This document shows, one piece after another, positions 17,070-24,329 of a stretch of 29,193 bases of DNA. A program made the position numbers and the translations under genes. The stretch lies in the NCBI GenBank assembly GCA_000434915.1, contig FR882086.1, positions 131,685-160,877 on the forward strand. Reading direction: 5' to 3'. A model generated the notes under the pieces. It searched no databases, was not told the origin of the DNA, and saw nothing but the letters and a program-made list of their open reading frames with translations. This DNA comes from Ruminococcus sp. CAG:563 (GTDB lineage Bacteria; Bacillota; Clostridia; Oscillospirales; Acutalibacteraceae). The stretch's first letter is position 1. Each line of letters begins with the position of its first letter.

Positions 17070-17894
17070 ATGCTCAAAAACCAAACAAAATTTAAAAAAA
17101 GCAATGAAGTAATTATGCTTCCGGCACGGCTTATTCAGCCAAATCCTCATCAACCCAGGAAGAGCTTTAATTGGGATGACCTTGAGGGACTTGCAGAAAG
17201 CATTCACTACAACGGATTATTGCAACCAATCACAGTCAGAAAAAAGGAAAACGGTAAATATGAACTCATATCTGGTGAGCGAAGACTTAGAGCATGCAAA
17301 ATGGCGGGCTTATCGTCAATACCGTCAATTGTGGTTGATGTCGACGAGGAAAAATCTGCAATGCTCGCAGTAATTGAAAACTTGCAAAGAGAAAACTTGC
17401 ACTTTTTTGAAGAAGCAATGGCAATAGAACGACTTATAAAGGGTTTTGGATTTAGCCAAGAGGAGGTTGCAAGAAAACTTGGTAAATCTCAGTCAGCACT
17501 GTCGAATAAATTAAGAATTCTTCGTTTACCCGACGAAATACGGTACAGTGTCATGCTTTACGGTCTGACAGAGCGTCATGCAAGGGCTTTGCTCCGGTTG
17601 CCGACAGTTGCAATGATGGAACAAGCTCTCGATACAATAGTTGAACAAGGGCTGACTGTCAATGCATCTGAACAACTTATAACGGAAATGCTTAACAAAG
17701 AGCCGGAAAAAGAAAAAAAGGGCAAAAAGGTAATGGTTTTTAAAGATGTTCGAATATTTATTAATACACTAAATCACGCTGTCAGCACCATGAGGAAAAG
17801 CGGCATAAATGCATCTGCCACAAAAAATGAAACAGACAAATATATTGAATATGTTGTTAAAATTAATAAACCTGAAAATGTAAGCTGCAAATGA
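17070..17894 (+). CDS. noc: Noc-type ParB paralogue (nucleoid occlusion protein)
   Basis: This 274-residue ParB-family protein has both CTP-binding boxes (GERRLRA, 69-75; ENLQREN, 103-109) and a helix-turn-helix. At the four positions reported to separate ParB from Noc binding specificity, it has Q141, K147, R152 and R169, close to the Noc set Q/K/K/R and unlike the neighbouring ParB. TERHARALL is also a Noc-like block. Gene position between rsmG and parA is that of B. subtilis noc. Noc coats DNA around its own sites, binds the membrane and prevents division over the nucleoid. A perfect AAGGAGGT fixes the ATG at 17070. The N-terminus (MLKNQTKFKKS) shows no obvious amphipathic membrane helix as in B. 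subtilis, so membrane binding is unproven. Confidence 0.82.
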   Translation: MLKNQTKFKKSNEVIMLPARLIQPNPHQPRKSFNWDDLEGLAESIHYNGLLQPITVRKKENGKYELISGERRLRACKMAGLSSIPSIVVDVDEEKSAMLAVIENLQRENLHFFEEAMAIERLIKGFGFSQEEVARKLGKSQSALSNKLRILRLPDEIRYSVMLYGLTERHARALLRLPTVAMMEQALDTIVEQGLTVNASEQLITEMLNKEPEKEKKGKKVMVFKDVRIFINTLNHAVSTMRKSGINASATKNETDKYIEYVVKINKPENVSCK

Positions 17895-17916
17895 GACGGG
17901 GAATCCCGTCTTTTTT
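17894..17916 (+). terminator. Intrinsic terminator after noc
   Basis: A 7-bp stem AGACGGG/CCCGTCT with GAAT loop, followed by TTTTT. It starts at the last base of the noc stop codon, and its T-run merges into the adjacent parS site. Confidence 0.88.
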
Positions 17917-17931
17917 GTTTCACGTGAAACA
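17916..17931. other. parS centromere site in the noc-parA intergenic region
   Basis: This is the second perfect TGTTTCACGTGAAACA palindrome, identical to the copy in mnmG. It lies between the noc terminator and the parA promoter, about 113 bases before the parA start. Confidence 0.95.
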
Positions 17932-17987
17932 AATGCCTTAAAACATAAGATATTTTTTATTTTAAGCTTTTCTTTTACATACAGTTG

Positions 17988-17996
17988 TGATATAAT
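17988..17996 (+). promoter_or_regulatory. Extended -10 promoter of parA-parB
   Basis: TGATATAAT is a perfect -10 hexamer (17991-17996) with the extended TGN element, 32 bases before the parA start codon. The -35 region (TTTTCT at 17968) is poor, which fits an extended -10 promoter. Because parS lies about 60 bases upstream, ParB spreading could affect it. Confidence 0.65.
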
Positions 17997-18028
17997 CTTA
18001 TTCATGGAGAATATAAGGAAGTGAATAT

Positions 18029-18805
18029 ATGGCAAAAATAATAGCGGTTGTAAACCAGAAAGGCGGAGTCGGAAAAACAACGTCTACCGTCAATCTTGCA
18101 GCATCCGTTGCATATAAGGGTCAAAAAGTTCTTTTGATGGATATTGACCCTCAGGGTAACGCTTCAAGCGGTCTCGGAATCAACAAAAGAGAGCTTGAAA
18201 CCTCATCCTATGATGTTATAGTCAATTCATTACCTATCGAAAAGGCAATGATAAAAACAAAATTTGAAAATCTTTGGGTTCTGCCGTCAAACATGAATCT
18301 CGCCGGTGCAGAGCTTGAGCTTGTGGATATGCAGCACCGTGAGAGCAAAATAAAGAATGCGGTTGCTCCGATTAAGTCGGATTTTGATTTTATTTTTCTT
18401 GACTGTCCTCCTTCGTTGGGTCTTATCACACTTAATGCTTTATGTGCGGCAGACACGGTTTTAGTTCCCATTCAGTGTGAATATTACGCACTTGAGGGCC
18501 TTTCACAGCTCATGTCAACGATTCGTCAGGTTAAAAGACTCTATAATCCGCATATTGATATGGAGGGTGTGCTTTTGACAATGTATGACGGACGGCTTAA
18601 TTTAACTCAGCAGGTAGTAGGGGAGCTTAAACGATTTTTTCCAAAGAAGGTTTATGCAACGGCAATTCCGAGAAATGTCAAGCTTTCCGAAGCGCCAAGC
18701 TATGGACTGCCGATACATTATTATGATAAAAGTTCAAAAGGCGCAATGGCATATGATGCTCTTGCGGATGAATTTTTAAAACAAAACGGTAAGGAGGTAT
18801 CCTGA
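18029..18805 (+). CDS. parA: Chromosome partitioning ATPase ParA (Soj)
   Basis: The 258-residue protein has the deviant Walker A KGGVGKTT at its N-terminus, the LMDIDPQGNASSGLG block, Walker B-like FIFLDCPPSLGL and the C-terminal RNVKLSEAPSYG motif, all standard for chromosomal ParA/Soj. It binds DNA non-specifically in its ATP dimer form and is stimulated by ParB; in Bacillus, Soj also controls DnaA. No N-terminal DNA-binding extension is present, as expected for a chromosomal rather than plasmid type. AAGGAAG precedes the ATG. The stop lies two bases before the parB start. Confidence 0.96.
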   Translation: MAKIIAVVNQKGGVGKTTSTVNLAASVAYKGQKVLLMDIDPQGNASSGLGINKRELETSSYDVIVNSLPIEKAMIKTKFENLWVLPSNMNLAGAELELVDMQHRESKIKNAVAPIKSDFDFIFLDCPPSLGLITLNALCAADTVLVPIQCEYYALEGLSQLMSTIRQVKRLYNPHIDMEGVLLTMYDGRLNLTQQVVGELKRFFPKKVYATAIPRNVKLSEAPSYGLPIHYYDKSSKGAMAYDALADEFLKQNGKEVS

Positions 18806-18807
18806 TA

Positions 18808-19668
18808 ATGGCAAAAAAATTAGGCGGACTGGGCAGGGGACTTGATTCCCTTTTTGCCGACAACTCCGTTGAAGAGATAAATCCCTCCGTCAATAAACTA
18901 AGAATTATGGAGATTGAACCAAACCATGACCAACCGAGAAAAGATTTTGACGAAAAATCTCTCTCGGAGCTTGCCGAAAGCATAGAACAGCATGGCGTTC
19001 TTCAGCCGCTTGTTGTGCGACCTCTTGCAAACGGAAGCTACCAGCTTGTTGCAGGTGAAAGACGTTGGAGAGCGGCGAGAATTGCCGGACTTACAGAGGT
19101 TCCGGTTGTAATAAAAGAGCTTACCGATGAGGAAGTAATTGAAATAGCAATGATTGAAAATCTTCAACGAGAAGATCTCAATCCGCTTGAAGAAGCACTC
19201 GGTTATCGCTACATGATGGATGAGCTTAATATCACACAGGAACAGGCCGCCGAAAAGGTCGGAAAATCACGTCCTGCGGTTGCAAATGCACTGCGGCTTC
19301 TCAAACTTCCGAATGAAATTCAGGATATGGTAAAAAATAATCTTATCTCGCCCGGTCATGCGAGAGCTTTACTTGGTTTTGACAGTGATGATATGATACT
19401 TCAAACGGCAAAAATGATTATTAAGGAAGATCTTTCGGTTCGAGAAGTTGAAAACCTTGTGAAAAAATCAAAAAAAATACCAAAAGTTGCAAAGCAACAA
19501 AAGAGAGATAAATTTTTCAGCGAAGTGGAGATTGCATTGGTTGAAAATCTTGGCAGAAAAGTTAAAATTAAAGAAGCAAAGCAAGATGCAGGTGTTCTTG
19601 AAATAGAATTTTTTGACAAGGACGATCTTGAAGGTCTTGCAATGAAACTCGAAAATTACGGCAAATAA
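18808..19668 (+). CDS. parB: Chromosome partitioning CTPase ParB (Spo0J)
   Basis: The 286-residue protein opens with the ParA-stimulating LGRGLDSLF peptide, followed by the CTP-binding boxes GERRWRA (83-89) and ENLQRED (117-123), the helix-turn-helix KSRPAVANALRLL, and a lysine-rich dimerisation domain. Residues R155 and G183 are those of parS-binding ParB rather than Noc. It should load at the two parS sites in this window, slide as a CTP-dependent clamp and recruit SMC. AAGGAGGT lies at the end of parA, so translation is likely coupled. serS begins 37 bases after its stop without an evident terminator. Confidence 0.97.
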   Translation: MAKKLGGLGRGLDSLFADNSVEEINPSVNKLRIMEIEPNHDQPRKDFDEKSLSELAESIEQHGVLQPLVVRPLANGSYQLVAGERRWRAARIAGLTEVPVVIKELTDEEVIEIAMIENLQREDLNPLEEALGYRYMMDELNITQEQAAEKVGKSRPAVANALRLLKLPNEIQDMVKNNLISPGHARALLGFDSDDMILQTAKMIIKEDLSVREVENLVKKSKKIPKVAKQQKRDKFFSEVEIALVENLGRKVKIKEAKQDAGVLEIEFFDKDDLEGLAMKLENYGK

Positions 19669-19705
19669 TATAAAACGATAAATAATATAAATTGGAGTGG
19701 TAAAG

Positions 19706-20974
19706 ATGTTAGATATCAAACTTATTCGTGAAAATCCGGAAATGGTTAAAGCAGCCATGAAAACAAGAAACAAGGATATGGATGCTATTGTTGATGAGGT
19801 TCTTGAAATTGATGCAGAACGTCGTGAGCTTATGAAAGCAACCGATGCTCTCAAGCAGGAGCAGAACGCCGCAAGTAAAAAAATTCCTCAGATCAAGAAA
19901 GAGGGCGGCGACATCTCTGAAATCATGACAAGAATGAATGAGATTAAGTCAAAAATCAAAGCGGACGACGCTAAAATTGCAGAGCTTGACGCAAAGCAGA
20001 AATCCCTTATCTATGAATTCCCGAATATTCCGAACAAGAGCGTTCCTATCGGCAAAGATGACAGCGAAAATGTTGAAATTCGCCGCTGGGGTGAGCCAAG
20101 AAAGTTTGACTTTGATTATAAGGCTCATTGGGATATCGGTGCAGACCTCGGAATTCTTGATCCTGAAACAGCTGCAAAGGTAACCGGTACACGCTTTCAT
20201 TTCTACAAAGGTCTCGGTGCAAGACTTGAAAGAGCGATTATCAACTTTTATCTCAATACGCACACCGAACATGGATATACCGAAATTCTTCCTCCGTTCC
20301 TTGTTAACAGAGCATCGATGACAGGTACAGGTCAGCTTCCTAAGTTTGAGGACGACGCATTCAAAACAACCGATGATCTTTTCCTCATTCCGACAGCCGA
20401 AGTTCCCGTAACCAACATGCACAGAGATGAAATTCTTGACGGCAGTAAGCTTCCGATTAAGTATTGCGCTTATTCCGCATGCTTCCGTGCAGAGGCAGGC
20501 TCGGCAGGCCGTGACACAAGAGGCCTTATCCGTCAGCACCAGTTCAATAAGGTTGAGCTTGTTAAATTCGTTGATCCCGAAACATCTTATGATGAGCTTG
20601 AAAAGCTTACGAACGATGCAGAAAGAGTTCTTCAGCTTCTCGGTCTTCCTTATCGTGTTGTTTGTCTTTCAACGGGTGATATCGGTTTCTCATCGGCAAA
20701 AACATACGATATTGAAGTTTGGATGCCGTCCTACAACAGATATGTTGAAATTTCTTCTTGCTCCAATTTTGAGGACTTCCAGGCTCGCCGTGCCGCTATC
20801 AGATTTAAGAAAGATCCCAAGAGCAAGGCTCAGCTTGTTCACACACTTAACGGCTCGGGCGTAGCTATCGGCAGAACCACCGCAGCAATTCTTGAAAACT
20901 ATCAGAATGCTGACGGAACAGTTACTGTTCCTGAGGTTCTCGTGCCTTACATGGGAACAGATATTATCAAATAA
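19706..20974 (+). CDS. serS: Serine-tRNA ligase
   Basis: Seryl-tRNA synthetase, class II, 422 residues. The N-terminal antiparallel coiled-coil arm (residues about 25-100, Lys/Glu-rich) binds the long variable arm of tRNA-Ser. The catalytic core has motif 2 FRAEAGSAGRDTRGLIRQHQF and motif 3 with GRTTAAILENYQ followed by PEVLVPYM. The ATG at 19706 is 8 bases after GGAG; the GTG at 19697 overlaps that site. The 37-base gap to parB leaves no room for a T-box leader, so it is probably read through from parAB. Serine synthetase next to parB occurs in other Clostridia. Confidence 0.97.
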   Translation: MLDIKLIRENPEMVKAAMKTRNKDMDAIVDEVLEIDAERRELMKATDALKQEQNAASKKIPQIKKEGGDISEIMTRMNEIKSKIKADDAKIAELDAKQKSLIYEFPNIPNKSVPIGKDDSENVEIRRWGEPRKFDFDYKAHWDIGADLGILDPETAAKVTGTRFHFYKGLGARLERAIINFYLNTHTEHGYTEILPPFLVNRASMTGTGQLPKFEDDAFKTTDDLFLIPTAEVPVTNMHRDEILDGSKLPIKYCAYSACFRAEAGSAGRDTRGLIRQHQFNKVELVKFVDPETSYDELEKLTNDAERVLQLLGLPYRVVCLSTGDIGFSSAKTYDIEVWMPSYNRYVEISSCSNFEDFQARRAAIRFKKDPKSKAQLVHTLNGSGVAIGRTTAAILENYQNADGTVTVPEVLVPYMGTDIIK

Positions 20975-21037
20975 TTAACGTCATTTTAACAGTTTTTAAA
21001 ACCTTTTGAAGTGCGTTAAATTTATATCAATTTCACA

Positions 21038-21065
21038 TTGACAAAAAGGATAAAAATGATATAAT
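21038..21065 (+). promoter_or_regulatory. Strong sigma-A-type promoter of fba
   Basis: A perfect TTGACA (21038-21043), a 16-base spacer and a perfect TATAAT (21060-21065) with extended TGA, 31 bases before the fba start. This is the best promoter in the window, as expected for a glycolytic gene. Confidence 0.9.
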
Positions 21066-21096
21066 TATCCTGTAATAAAACAAAGGAGTGTTTTTT

Positions 21097-22032
21097 ATGC
21101 CACTTGTAACAACCACAAAAATGTTCAAAGACGCTTATGAAGGCGGCTACGCTGTAGGCGCTTTCAACGTAAACAACATGGAAATCATTCAGGGAATCGT
21201 TGCAGCAGGAAAGAAGCTCAATGCTCCCCTTATCCTTCAGGTTTCCAAGGGTGCACGTGCTTATGCTAATCACCTTTACCTTGTAAAGCTTGTTGAGGCT
21301 GCTGTTGAGGAGTCGGGTCTTCCGATTGCTCTTCATCTTGACCACGGCCCGGATTTTGAGACCTGTAAGGCTTGCATCGACGGCGGTTTCACTTCCGTTA
21401 TGATCGACGGTTCTTCACTTCCTTATGAGGAGAACGTTGCTCTTACAAAGAAGGTTGTTGACTATGCACACGCTCACGGCGTTGTTGTTGAGGGTGAGCT
21501 CGGACAGCTTGCAGGTGTTGAGGATGAAGTCAACGTTAACGCTGAAGACGCTTCATACACAAATCCCGATCAGGTTGAGGATTTCGTAAAGCGTACAGGT
21601 GTTGATTCGCTTGCTATTGCTATCGGTACAAGCCACGGTGCATACAAGTTCAAACCCGGCCAGAAGCCGCAGCTTCGTTTTGATATTCTTGAAGAAGTAT
21701 CAAAGAGACTTCCGGGCTTCCCGATCGTTCTTCACGGTGCATCTTCCGTTATCCCCGAGTTTGTTGAAGAAATCAATAAATACGGCGGAAGCATGCCGGA
21801 TGCAATTGGTATCCCCGAGGATATGCTTCGTCAGGCAGCAACAATGGCAGTTTGCAAGATCAACATTGACTCAGACCTTCGTCTCGCAATGACAGCTGCT
21901 ATCAGAAAGCATTTTGTTGAGCATCCGAGCGATTTCGATCCTCGCCAGTATCTCAAGCCCGCTCGTGAGGCTATTGAGGGAATGGTTGAGCACAAGATCA
22001 ACACAGTTCTCGGCTGCGCAGGCAAGGCATGA
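21097..22032 (+). CDS. fba: Class II fructose-1,6-bisphosphate aldolase
   Basis: This 311-residue zinc-dependent aldolase splits fructose-1,6-bisphosphate into glyceraldehyde-3-phosphate and dihydroxyacetone phosphate in glycolysis. Family blocks are GYAVGAFNVNNME, LHLDHGPDFETCKACI (catalytic Asp, zinc His), MIDGSSLPYEENV, VEGELGQLAG, the zinc-binding histidine in GTSHGAYKF, and VLHGASS. The ATG at 21097 is 8 bases after AAAGGAG; an in-frame GTG at 21088 overlaps it and is not used. It has its own promoter and a strong terminator, so it is a single-gene unit. The codons look highly biased (GTT, GCT, CTT), fitting high expression. A tagatose-bisphosphate aldolase activity is less likely. Confidence 0.95.
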   Translation: MPLVTTTKMFKDAYEGGYAVGAFNVNNMEIIQGIVAAGKKLNAPLILQVSKGARAYANHLYLVKLVEAAVEESGLPIALHLDHGPDFETCKACIDGGFTSVMIDGSSLPYEENVALTKKVVDYAHAHGVVVEGELGQLAGVEDEVNVNAEDASYTNPDQVEDFVKRTGVDSLAIAIGTSHGAYKFKPGQKPQLRFDILEEVSKRLPGFPIVLHGASSVIPEFVEEINKYGGSMPDAIGIPEDMLRQAATMAVCKINIDSDLRLAMTAAIRKHFVEHPSDFDPRQYLKPAREAIEGMVEHKINTVLGCAGKA

Positions 22033-22047
22033 TCAGAGAATAAATTT

Positions 22048-22081
22048 AAATCGACACGGCAAAAGTCGTGTCGATTTTTTT
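22048..22081. terminator. Bidirectional terminator between fba and the metalloprotease gene
   Basis: The 11-bp stem AAATCGACACG/CGTGTCGATTT around an 8-base loop is followed by T residues on the plus strand and flanked by an A-rich side. It serves fba (+) and can serve the convergent gene, whose stop codon overlaps the T-run at 22080. Confidence 0.9.
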
Positions 22082-24071
22082 ATCTTCTAACTAAAATATT
22101 TTTTATAATTTCAAAAAACTTTTTTATAAGATTTTTAAAGTAACTAAGAAAAGAATTTACATTTTCTTTCGGGTTTTCAGGATAAAAACTATATTCTTTT
22201 GAAGCCATCAGTTTATTGCAGCCCACACATCTTTGCTCCATAATTCCGTTTTCTTCCGTGGTTGCCGGTTTAACAACTTTCCATTCTCCGGGAATATGTC
22301 CTGTCTTTTTTATAATCATATTTTCAATTGTCGTTTCTTCAAAAGTTTCGCCCATATCAACAAAATATTTCCCGCATTCACGGCAACGATAATATTCAAA
22401 ATTGCCGTCGGTTTCACACGTTGCTTTTACGGCTTTATGGTATTCAAAATCATGCGCTTTTCTTTCAACTAAAATAATTTTCTTGTCGGAATATTTATTT
22501 TCATACGATGCAATTACTGTTATTTCATTTGAGTTTTCATTTTCGCCGATAAAAAGTTTTCCGTTTTCATTTATCGTTGTTTTATCATCGGAATTATTTT
22601 CAATGCTCCAAATAATCGTCTGCGGCGGATTGTTTTTTCCTAAAACATTTGCATTGAAATTAAAGCTTTCTCCCACACAGATTTTATCCGGAAAAGAAGT
22701 AATTTCAACTCCGTTTACAGAAGGCAGGCTCGATGAATTGAAGAAATTTCCTTCGATATGAAATGTCAATTCATTCTCGGTCATTTCTGTTACATTTATA
22801 TAAAGACCGTCTGTTATTTCTATCTCTTCTCCGAGGGATAATGCTGCATCGGGCTTATTGTTATATTGACCGCCCGCAACACTGTAATTCCAATTATTAA
22901 CGCTTGACTGTACATTACTTGGAAATTTTATTCCGGTTTTTAATAAATAGCAAACCAGTCCGCTTTTTAAAGAAAGCCCTTTGATTTTTGTCCCGTTTGC
23001 AAGAAACAGCTCTTTCTTTTGCGAATCGTATTTGCTCCCCTTTCCGTCAAATCTTCTGTATTCAAGATACAAGGTTTTATTTATTTCAGGGATATCCATT
23101 TTATACCCGATTACATTATCGGTAAACCCGTCCTTTACAGGTTTTAAAGTGTAATCACCTTCATTTAAAATGTGATATATATTCTTATTATTTAACCAAC
23201 CGAGTGCTTCACGTTCTTTTACTGAAATAAATTGTGCAACCTCGGTTGTATGCTTACCCATTGCGGACATATACCCGACCGGTTGATACGACGACTGATA
23301 AAGATCGTAAAGACCGAATGCATGAGCTGTCTCGTGACAATTAACACCGATAGCCGTTATTTTATTTCCCAATGTATCGGTATAGAGATATTTATAATCC
23401 TTTGTCATTTGAACATACGCACGGCTTTGAATGGTTTTCTTTTCCGTTTTAATTTCAACAAGATTTGTTTGATCACGATAATTCCATAAAGGAGACGCCC
23501 ATTCAACGGAAATGTTGGTTTGTTCGGTTGGCTTATAAATTATCGTAATTAAATCAATATATCCATCGTTATTTTTATCAAGCTCATCTAAACTATATTT
23601 TTCTTTTCCATCATAATCTGTAATTTCTTTTTTTGCTATATTATTTATTGCTTGTGACCAATCTTCTTTTAATTGATACAGACGCTCGGCTTGCTCTCGG
23701 CTGTTTGCATAACCGTCCGGATTTTCATCGCTTTGAGAAGCATAGTAGGCTCTTTTTCTGCTAAGCGTTAATGAACCGCCATTATCAAAAAGAAATAAAC
23801 TTTTCATCTTAACTTTACCGGAAGAAACAGAATAAAAATAATCAGAAACATTATATTCGGCGGTATTGTATGAATTGTCGGTAATCTTTCTGACGGTTTC
23901 ACCGTAATTACGATCAATAAATTCTTCTTCATCATTAAATTTTGCAAATACAATAAGATTTGTAAAATTATAATCATCGATATCATTATCAAATGCCGAA
24001 ACATTATATATAAATGATAAACAAATTGTTATAACAGTCATCAACAGTGAAATACTCTTTTTGAAAAACAT
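22080..24071 (-). CDS. Secreted M6-type zinc metalloprotease with Big-like domain and amphipathic C-terminus
   Basis: A lysine-led signal peptide ends near residue 26 (NVSAFDN). The 663-residue protein has the zinc motif HETAHAFGLYD (H246, E247, H250, D256), which fits the HExxHxxGxxD of M6 (immune inhibitor A-like) peptidases, and a likely Met-turn in GYMSAMG. An acidic DKNNDGYIDL segment (165-174) looks like a calcium loop. A beta domain at about 450-550 resembles bacterial Ig-like domains. It is followed by a Cys-rich stretch with CRECGKYF and CVGCNKL (two CxxC pairs), a common repeat style in ruminococcal surface proteins. The last about 25 residues (SYFKNLIKKFFEIIKNILVRR region) form a basic amphipathic helix. 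AGAGGTGAT precedes the ATG. Its substrate is unknown; it may degrade host or dietary protein. Confidence 0.82.
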   Translation of the reverse strand: MFFKKSISLLMTVITICLSFIYNVSAFDNDIDDYNFTNLIVFAKFNDEEEFIDRNYGETVRKITDNSYNTAEYNVSDYFYSVSSGKVKMKSLFLFDNGGSLTLSRKRAYYASQSDENPDGYANSREQAERLYQLKEDWSQAINNIAKKEITDYDGKEKYSLDELDKNNDGYIDLITIIYKPTEQTNISVEWASPLWNYRDQTNLVEIKTEKKTIQSRAYVQMTKDYKYLYTDTLGNKITAIGVNCHETAHAFGLYDLYQSSYQPVGYMSAMGKHTTEVAQFISVKEREALGWLNNKNIYHILNEGDYTLKPVKDGFTDNVIGYKMDIPEINKTLYLEYRRFDGKGSKYDSQKKELFLANGTKIKGLSLKSGLVCYLLKTGIKFPSNVQSSVNNWNYSVAGGQYNNKPDAALSLGEEIEITDGLYINVTEMTENELTFHIEGNFFNSSSLPSVNGVEITSFPDKICVGESFNFNANVLGKNNPPQTIIWSIENNSDDKTTINENGKLFIGENENSNEITVIASYENKYSDKKIILVERKAHDFEYHKAVKATCETDGNFEYYRCRECGKYFVDMGETFEETTIENMIIKKTGHIPGEWKVVKPATTEENGIMEQRCVGCNKLMASKEYSFYPENPKENVNSFLSYFKNLIKKFFEIIKNILVRR

Positions 24072-24265
24072 TAAATCACCTCTTTCTTTTTATTTTACCA
24101 TTTCTTTTGGAAGATTTAGTGATAATAAATAATTAGAATTGTATAAAAAAGACATACAAAATAATATTAAATAGTCAAAATGCACAATGTATTTTATAAA
24201 AAGTAAAAAATCAAAAATCTCATTTGTATAAAACGTAAAAAGTTATAATCATAACAAATGAATTG

Positions 24266-24294
24266 TTGACGAATTCAAATATTTTTGTTATATT
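24266..24294 (+). promoter_or_regulatory. Sigma-A-type promoter of the PHP/dockerin gene
   Basis: TTGACG (24266-24271) and TATATT (24289-24294) are 17 bases apart, about 35 bases before the GTG start. It lies in a very AT-rich 258-base divergent intergenic region; I could not place a convincing promoter for the opposite gene. Confidence 0.82.
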
Positions 24295-24329
24295 ATATGA
24301 GGAAGATTATGTAATTCGGAGGTACAAAA

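Noticed and set aside
19669..19705. Possible T-box leader before serS
   Set aside because: Only 37 bases separate parB and serS, too short for a T-box, and no hairpin is visible.
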